Shown: positions 14,474-18,482 of the stretch, in pieces
Layout: every line of letters begins with the position of its first letter
Numbering within the stretch: the stretch's first letter is position 1
Assembly (NCBI GenBank): GCA_002327765.1
Contig: DCUH01000103.1
Location: forward strand, 955 to 19,436
Direction of reading: 5' to 3'
DNA from: a bacterium UBA2219
GTDB lineage: Bacteria > Desulfobacterota > Deferrimicrobia > Deferrimicrobiales > Deferrimicrobiaceae
Length of the DNA: 18,482 nucleotides
The notes under the pieces: model-generated
What the model saw: the letters and a program-made list of their open reading frames with translations, nothing else
Told to the model about the DNA's origin: nothing
Databases searched by the model: none
Program-made: the position numbers and the translations under genes

Positions 14474-14541
14474 CCGGAAGACGGAGCGGTTCACTTACGC
14501 CGGGCGCATCTTCCGGCAACGCCGTCACCTCCCCCGCCCGG
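14474..14541. repeat. Two interleaved inverted repeats
   Basis: CCGGAAGA (14474-14481) with TCTTCCGG (14509-14516), and CCGGGCG (14500-14506) with CGCCCGG (14535-14541). The arms interleave, so only one stem can form at a time, or both as a pseudoknot. Confidence 0.35.
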
Positions 14542-14582
14542 TTGACAAGAAGCCATGTTTCCTGATTCGCGGGGGGTCCTTC

Positions 14583-14619
14583 CCGGAAAGTTGTGGAACG
14601 CCGTTCAACAACTTTCCGG
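14583..14619. repeat. Near-perfect 37-nt hairpin downstream of the glycerophosphodiesterase gene
   Basis: CCGGAAAGTTGT (14583-14594) pairs with ACAACTTTCCGG (14608-14619). Inside, one G/A mismatch is followed by GAAC/GTTC and a 3-nt loop. It lies about 85 nt past the minus-strand stop at 14704, so it could protect that transcript's 3' end, but no T run follows on either strand. Confidence 0.6.
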
Positions 14620-14703
14620 AACCACCACCCCTCGCAGAGCGATAGCGCGAAATGTTTGCGACGAGAGGAGTGTCTGCCCGTGCGCGGCAGGCGCCCGCCG
14701 CGG

Positions 14704-15432
14704 TCAGGAGGGATGCCGGCGGCGCCATTCCTCCCGCAGCGACCGAGCCCGGTTGGAGAACACGCCGACGGCGCCCGCATCGATCAGCCGGAAGGCGGCC
14801 TCCGCGTCGTCGACGGTGTACGGAAGCAGGGGGATGCCGGACGCAAGGACCTTCCGCAGCCGCAGGACCGTGAGCTCCCGGTGATCGGGGTGGATCGACG
14901 AAAGGCCGTGGCGCACGCAGAACGCCAGGTCCGATGTCGAGGGGCGCCGCGTCACCAGCCCGCACGGCACGCCGGGGAGCAGGGAGCGGGCGGCCAGGCA
15001 CTCCGCGCGCAGCCCGGACGACAGCATGAAGGCCCCGGCGTAGCCCGTTTCCGCGATCGCCCTCGCCGCCGCGGCCACGCCGCCCGGCGCCTTCGACTCG
15101 ATGTCGACGGGGACCGCGCCGCGTAGAAGGTCCAGGACCTCCGCGAGGGAAGGGACCGGCTCGCCGTTCTTCAGGCGGACCCGCGCCAGGCGCGCCCAGC
15201 GGGTGCGCGCCACGGAGACGTTCTCCTTCGCCGTCCTCCCCGTGGCCTCGTCGTGGAAGACCACCGGGACGCCGTCCGACGACAGGCGGACGTCGAACTC
15301 GATCATGTCGGCCGCGTCGGCGGCCGCCAGGGCGAAGGCGGAGAGGGAGTTCTCCAGCGCGCGGTCCGACGCCCCGCGGTGGGCGACGAAGGCGGGGCGC
15401 CCGGGCGCCACGATGGGCAGGGGGGGACGCAT
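14704..15432 (-). CDS. Glycerophosphodiester phosphodiesterase family protein
   Basis: A 242-residue TIM-barrel enzyme. Catalytic features are complete: HRG at 18-20, E27-N28, the metal-binding pair in EFD (E45, D47), the second catalytic His in PVVFHDE (H60), a later metal-type Glu in VDIESK, and the C-terminal YTVDD and VGVFSNRA motifs. The family hydrolyses deacylated phospholipids to glycerol 3-phosphate and an alcohol. No signal peptide is seen, so it should be cytoplasmic. The length matches short UgpQ-type enzymes. The ATG at 15432 lies 9 nt after the permease stop without a clear ribosome binding site, suggesting translation coupled to that gene. A strong hairpin and the REP-like field lie downstream. 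Family assignment is secure; substrate preference is unknown. Confidence 0.92.
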   Translation of the reverse strand: MRPPLPIVAPGRPAFVAHRGASDRALENSLSAFALAAADAADMIEFDVRLSSDGVPVVFHDEATGRTAKENVSVARTRWARLARVRLKNGEPVPSLAEVLDLLRGAVPVDIESKAPGGVAAAARAIAETGYAGAFMLSSGLRAECLAARSLLPGVPCGLVTRRPSTSDLAFCVRHGLSSIHPDHRELTVLRLRKVLASGIPLLPYTVDDAEAAFRLIDAGAVGVFSNRARSLREEWRRRHPS

Positions 15433-15441
15433 CGGAGAGGG

Positions 15442-17418
15442 CTACATCGCGCGGACGGGAAGGACGATCATCGGGTACCCGGAGAAGACCAGCCGCCTCT
15501 GCGCCAGGAACGCCGTCTGGTTGTGCAGCAGCCGGGAGATGAAGTTGTCCTCCTCGAACACCAGCTTCCCGGAGAAGAACACGCAATTCGGGAAATCGGC
15601 CGCCACCCCCCCGGCGAGGTGGTTGATGATCTCGATGACGTCCGTGCCCTCCTGGTGCCGCGCCTCCGCGTAGTAGCCGTGCCCCTTCACGAACTCCACG
15701 TAGTTCTGAAGCTGCTTCCCCAGGTCCTTCCGCAGGTTCTCGATCTCCGCCACCCCCTTGAACCGGCTGGTGTCCACCACGCCCGCGGAGATGAAGATGA
15801 AGTTCCGGAACATTCCGGGGAAGGAGCGGACGATCGAGAAGAAGACGTGCATCCCCAGCCCGTTGTACCCGGACACCATGATGACCGCGGTCGGCGCCTG
15901 ACGCCGGACCAGCGGCTCCTGCGCGGCGGCCGTCGTCGGCGGCGGGAGGTTCAGCAGCAGCTCGTCGAGCCGCCGCATCTGCCGGGCCGCGTACCGGTAA
16001 TGCCGCCGGATGTAGAAGCTCACCGCCACGAACGTGCCGGTGACCAGCAGGGTGATCCAGCCGCCCTCGAGGAACTTCATGACCACGATGATGCACAGGA
16101 TCGACGCGGTGAGGACGAACCCGACGCCGTTCACCGCCAGCTTTCGAAGCCATCCCTTCTCGGTCTTGCGGTCCTTCCACCAGTGCACCACCATCCCGAA
16201 CTGCGACATGCTGAAGGTGAGGAACACATTGATCGAGTAGATGATCACGAGGAACCGGACGTCGCCCCCCGTGATGAACAGCATCAGGAACGCCATGCCG
16301 CCCATGAAGTAGACGCCGTACTTGGTCACCAGCCGCTCGGAGAGGTGGGCGAACCGGCGCGGCATGTACAGGTCGTTCGCCATGTTCGAGAGCACCTGCG
16401 GCCCGCCCAGGAAGCCGGTCTGCGCTGCCACGAACAGCAGCACCGCCTCGGTGAACAGCACGAAGGCCGTGATGTATTTCGCCGTGCTCCCCTGCCACAG
16501 GTCGCCCACCAGATCGCCGAACAGGACGGCGTTCAGCGTCTTCCCGGGAACGGGGGTGACGTCGTTCAGGACGTACCCGAGGATGATCCCGCCCGCCATG
16601 AAGGCCAGCGTTGTCGACAGGTACAGCATCGCCCGCTTGCCGGTCTGCACCCGGGGCTCCCGCAGCGTCTGCATCGAGTTGGAGACCGCCTCCATCCCGG
16701 TATACGTTCCCGCGCCCATCGAGTAGGCCCGCACGATCAGCGCCCCGACCCCCAGCCAACCCAGCTCCGTCGACGCCGTGCCCAGGTCCGCCGAGACGCG
16801 TGCCCCCACCTCGGGCAGGTCCGGCACGTGCCGGAAGATGGCGTAGAGGACAAGCGGCACGTGCGTCAGGACGAACGCGAGGAAGATCGGCGTGAGGACC
16901 TGCACCGACTCCTTGGCGCCGCGCAGGTTGATCCAGATGAGGAACCCGAGGGCCAGCGCGATGAACTCGACCTTGTATGGGCGCCAGGGCTCCGGCAGGA
17001 AGCTGGAGATGGCGTCCGCACCGGCCGCGATCGATACCGTGATCGTGAGCGCGTAATCGATGACCAGCGCCGAGCCGGTCACCACGCCCGCCTTCTCCCC
17101 GAGCAGCTTCGAGGCGACGATGTATCCGCCGCCGCCCGACGGGAACGCCTCGATGATGTGGGAATAGCTCGCGGAAATGACGAAGATCGTCAGCACGGTG
17201 GCGGCCGCCACGAACAGCGCCAGGACCGGATGCGCCCCCAGGGCGAGGTACGCCTCCTCCGGGCCGTACGACGAAGAGGAAACGCCGTCCGCGCCCAGTC
17301 CCACCCAGGCGAAGAACGCGATCAGGGAGACGTTCTGGAAAATCCCCGGGTCGAGGACGTCCCGCGGCGCACCGAGGAGGATCCTCCGCGCCCGCTTGAG
17401 GAGGGGCTCTTTCTCCAT
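15442..17418 (-). CDS. APC superfamily permease, KimA-like (potassium or amino acid symporter)
   Basis: A 658-residue membrane protein with about 12 hydrophobic segments between residues 28 and 480, then a soluble tail of roughly 170 residues. The early region FAWVGLGADGVSSSSYGPEEAY matches the first helix of KimA/YdaO-type APC permeases, which import potassium with protons, rather than classical amino acid permeases. FPSGGGGYIVASKLLGEKAG is the conserved second region. The tail (VIMVSGYNGLGMHVFFSIVR, later HLAGGVAADFPNCVFFSGKL) resembles the cytosolic domain of that group. In Bacillus, KimA is controlled by cyclic di-AMP through a riboswitch; no room for one exists in the 30-nt gap upstream. 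The gene is divergent from the lipid kinase and 9 nt ahead of the glycerophosphodiesterase. The substrate call is inference; automated tools may label it an amino acid permease. Confidence 0.82.
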   Translation of the reverse strand: MEKEPLLKRARRILLGAPRDVLDPGIFQNVSLIAFFAWVGLGADGVSSSSYGPEEAYLALGAHPVLALFVAAATVLTIFVISASYSHIIEAFPSGGGGYIVASKLLGEKAGVVTGSALVIDYALTITVSIAAGADAISSFLPEPWRPYKVEFIALALGFLIWINLRGAKESVQVLTPIFLAFVLTHVPLVLYAIFRHVPDLPEVGARVSADLGTASTELGWLGVGALIVRAYSMGAGTYTGMEAVSNSMQTLREPRVQTGKRAMLYLSTTLAFMAGGIILGYVLNDVTPVPGKTLNAVLFGDLVGDLWQGSTAKYITAFVLFTEAVLLFVAAQTGFLGGPQVLSNMANDLYMPRRFAHLSERLVTKYGVYFMGGMAFLMLFITGGDVRFLVIIYSINVFLTFSMSQFGMVVHWWKDRKTEKGWLRKLAVNGVGFVLTASILCIIVVMKFLEGGWITLLVTGTFVAVSFYIRRHYRYAARQMRRLDELLLNLPPPTTAAAQEPLVRRQAPTAVIMVSGYNGLGMHVFFSIVRSFPGMFRNFIFISAGVVDTSRFKGVAEIENLRKDLGKQLQNYVEFVKGHGYYAEARHQEGTDVIEIINHLAGGVAADFPNCVFFSGKLVFEEDNFISRLLHNQTAFLAQRRLVFSGYPMIVLPVRAM

Positions 17419-17434
17419 AAGCTCTAAAGTATCC

Positions 17435-17440
17435 TATAAT
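17435..17440 (+). promoter_or_regulatory. Consensus -10 box close to the lipid kinase ATG
   Basis: A perfect TATAAT at 17435-17440 ends 8 nt before the ATG at 17449. Transcription would begin at or within a base or two of the start codon, giving a leaderless mRNA. The -35 region (TTCTCC, 17411-17416, 18-nt spacing) is poor and lies inside the first codons of the divergent permease. Confidence 0.55.
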
Positions 17441-17448
17441 CCAACCTA

Positions 17449-18366
17449 ATGATCGATATCATCTACAACCCCGTCGCGGGCCCGAAGTCGGCGGGCCGGA
17501 TCGAGCGGGTTCGCGCCTGCCTGGCGGCGAAGGCCGTCGACTTCCGCGTCCTGCGGACGAGGGGGATCGGCGACGCCGTCCAGATGGCGCGCGAGGCTGC
17601 GGCGAACGGGGCGGAATGCGTGGTCGTCGTCGGCGGCGACGGGACGATCCACGAAGCCGCCAACGGGCTGGCCGGCACCGGGACCCCGCTCCTGATCGTC
17701 CCCGGAGGGACGGGGAACGTGTTCGCCGGGGAGCTCGACCTCCCCGGAACGGCGGAGGAATGCCTCGGGCTGCTGCACGAGGGGAAGACGATCACCGTCC
17801 CCCTGGGGATCGCGAACGACCGGTATTTCGTCCTGCTGGGCTCGGCCGGCTTCGACGCGGAAGTCGTGGAGCGGATGAACCACCGGCAGAAGAACTACCT
17901 GGGAATCGCCGCCTACGTGCTGGTCGGCGTCCGCCACTTCTTCCGGCCGCAGCCGCCGCTGTGGCTCGATCTCCCCGGCCGGGAGCGGATCGAGGCGCAG
18001 TCCGTGATCGTCGTCCGGGGCAGGAAGTACGGCGGCAACATCACCGTCGCGCCCGACGGGAACATCGAGGGGGACACCCTCCATGCGGTCATCCTCCTCC
18101 GCAAGGGGAAATGGGCCATCGCGAAGTTCGCCCTGGACCTCCTGCTGGGACGGCATACCCGGTCGCGCCACGTCATGATCCGGGAAACCGCGTCCGTCAT
18201 GGTGCGTTCCGGCATCCCGTCCGCCGCCCAGGTGGACGGGGAATACCTCGGCCCCCTCCCCGTCCGTTTCACGATGAGCGACAAATCGCTGCGGATCATC
18301 GTGCCGAAGGAGTTTTCGGAGGAGCGGGAGGAACCCCCTGCGGGCGACACCTTGACACGGGATTGA
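17449..18366 (+). CDS. Diacylglycerol kinase / lipid kinase (DagK/YegS/BmrU family)
   Basis: A 305-residue soluble lipid kinase. Motifs in order are NPVAG at 7-11, the nucleotide-binding GGDGT at 62-66, PGGTGN at 85-90 and GSAGFDAEVV near 131, with a C-terminal beta domain ending in QVDGEYLGPLP. The family phosphorylates diacylglycerol or related lipids to feed phospholipid recycling. Length is typical (about 300). The ATG at 17449 is the first possible start; there is no ribosome binding site in the 8 nt between the consensus -10 and the ATG, which suggests leaderless expression. It is divergent from the permease and glycerophosphodiesterase genes, the latter also acting in phospholipid turnover. 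The exact lipid substrate cannot be read from sequence. Confidence 0.92.
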   Translation: MIDIIYNPVAGPKSAGRIERVRACLAAKAVDFRVLRTRGIGDAVQMAREAAANGAECVVVVGGDGTIHEAANGLAGTGTPLLIVPGGTGNVFAGELDLPGTAEECLGLLHEGKTITVPLGIANDRYFVLLGSAGFDAEVVERMNHRQKNYLGIAAYVLVGVRHFFRPQPPLWLDLPGRERIEAQSVIVVRGRKYGGNITVAPDGNIEGDTLHAVILLRKGKWAIAKFALDLLLGRHTRSRHVMIRETASVMVRSGIPSAAQVDGEYLGPLPVRFTMSDKSLRIIVPKEFSEEREEPPAGDTLTRD

Positions 18367-18411
18367 TCCCGGCTTCATCGCAGCTTGATGCGGAGGAAAC
18401 AAACTTCAGAC

Positions 18412-18482
18412 ATGCCTGATAAAATCTACAACGTGCTGTTCCTCTGCACCGGCAATTCCGCCCGCAGCCAGATGGCTGAGGC
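18412..18482 (+). CDS. Arsenate reductase ArsC / low-molecular-weight protein phosphatase family, N-terminal part
   Basis: Only the first 23 codons are present before the window ends. They contain NVLFLCTGNSARSQMAEA, whose C-x5-R-S loop (CTGNSARS) is the phosphate-binding catalytic loop of the low-molecular-weight phosphatase fold. The NSARSQMAEA form is typical of thioredoxin-coupled arsenate reductases, which reduce arsenate to arsenite. The start is uncertain: the ATG at 18412 has GGAGG (18392-18396) 15 nt upstream, which is far, and an in-frame ATG at 18388 would add eight residues. A TTGACA -35-like box (18352-18357) lies near the end of the lipid kinase gene, without a good -10. The family is clear; arsenate versus phosphotyrosine activity cannot be told from this fragment. 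Confidence 0.82.
   Translation, partial: MPDKIYNVLFLCTGNSARSQMAE

Larger units (their letters stand above)
13957..14703. repeat. Gene-free region dense in inverted repeats, REP/BIME-like
   Basis: About 750 nt with no credible gene on either strand. It holds successive inverted repeats and at least five versions of a motif ending in TGTCCCC in alternating orientation: AAAAGGGCTGTCCCC (13997-14011, plus), AAAAGGGTGTCCCC (14132-14119, minus), AAGAGTGTCCCCCC (minus, 14280-14267), AAGAGTGTCCTCCCCC (14302-14317, plus) and AAGTCTGTCCCCC (14334-14346, plus). Similar short palindromic units scattered between genes are known as REP or BIME elements, often moved by RAYT transposases. No RAYT gene is present. 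Calling it REP-like is inference from form. Confidence 0.55.

Noticed and set aside
14583..14619. Intrinsic terminator for the glycerophosphodiesterase gene
   Set aside because: The stem is strong, but neither side is followed by a T run, so it is kept as a repeat or hairpin only.
13957..14703. CRISPR array or complete insertion sequence
   Set aside because: The repeats are inverted and irregularly spaced, not direct with constant spacers, and no transposase gene or matching terminal repeats with target duplications were found.
13545..14780. 411-codon open frame on the minus strand spanning the repeat field
   Set aside because: It runs antisense through the reductase 3' end and through the hairpins, with no recognisable domain. 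GC-rich repeats easily stay open; no ribosome site was seen.
17419..17448. Cyclic di-AMP riboswitch ahead of the KimA-like permease
   Set aside because: Only 30 nt lie between the divergent start codons, too short for the aptamer.

Overview
The window looks like chromosomal DNA from a high-GC, diderm (Gram-negative) bacterium. Two beta-barrel outer-membrane proteins with signal peptides and C-terminal Phe, a GH57 glucanotransferase, a rubrerythrin-like diiron protein and a type-2 ferredoxin/NADP reductase fit a Deltaproteobacteria/Desulfobacterota-type (Desulfuromonas-like) anaerobe or microaerophile. That placement is inference from gene content and style, not a database match. No tRNA, rRNA, CRISPR array, phage gene or complete insertion sequence is seen.

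Layout. 1-2861 (minus): a U32-family protein with a long basic, Pro-rich N-terminal extension, followed one base later by the start of an elongation factor G family GTPase that runs off the left edge. 2931-5127 (plus): lemA, an M48 zinc metalloprotease with a zinc ribbon, and a ferritin-like diiron protein. 5129-8039 (minus): two tandem FadL/OmpP1-type outer-membrane proteins that arose by a segmental duplication of about 1.5 kb. The duplication also copied the last codons of the neighbouring GH57 gene, leaving a small relic between the two copies. 8117-12909 (minus): a compact four-gene run in the order FabK/nitronate-monooxygenase-like flavoprotein, DUF47 (PhoU-like), PiT phosphate permease, GH57 4-alpha-glucanotransferase. 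12988-13956 (plus): a divergent ferredoxin-NADP reductase of the thioredoxin-reductase-like type. 13957-14703: about 750 nt without a credible gene, packed with inverted repeats and alternating copies of a TGTCCCC-containing motif, REP/BIME-like. 14704-17418 (minus): a KimA-like APC permease and a glycerophosphodiester phosphodiesterase. 17449-18366 (plus): a diacylglycerol/lipid kinase, probably on a leaderless transcript. 18412-end (plus): the start of an arsenate reductase/low-molecular-weight phosphatase family gene.

How genes fit together. DUF47 and PiT are a well-known phosphate uptake pair, here joined by overlapping genes to a fatty-acid/nitronate-type flavoprotein and an alpha-glucan enzyme. 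LemA with an M48 protease suggests envelope protein quality control. The lipid kinase and the glycerophosphodiesterase both belong to phospholipid turnover and flank an ion or amino acid permease. The least explained parts are the inverted-repeat field at 13957-14703, the relic-bearing outer-membrane protein duplication, and compact divergent control regions with perfect dyads (2884-2904 and 12950-12971). I did not find a convincing new multi-gene system; most genes belong to known families.
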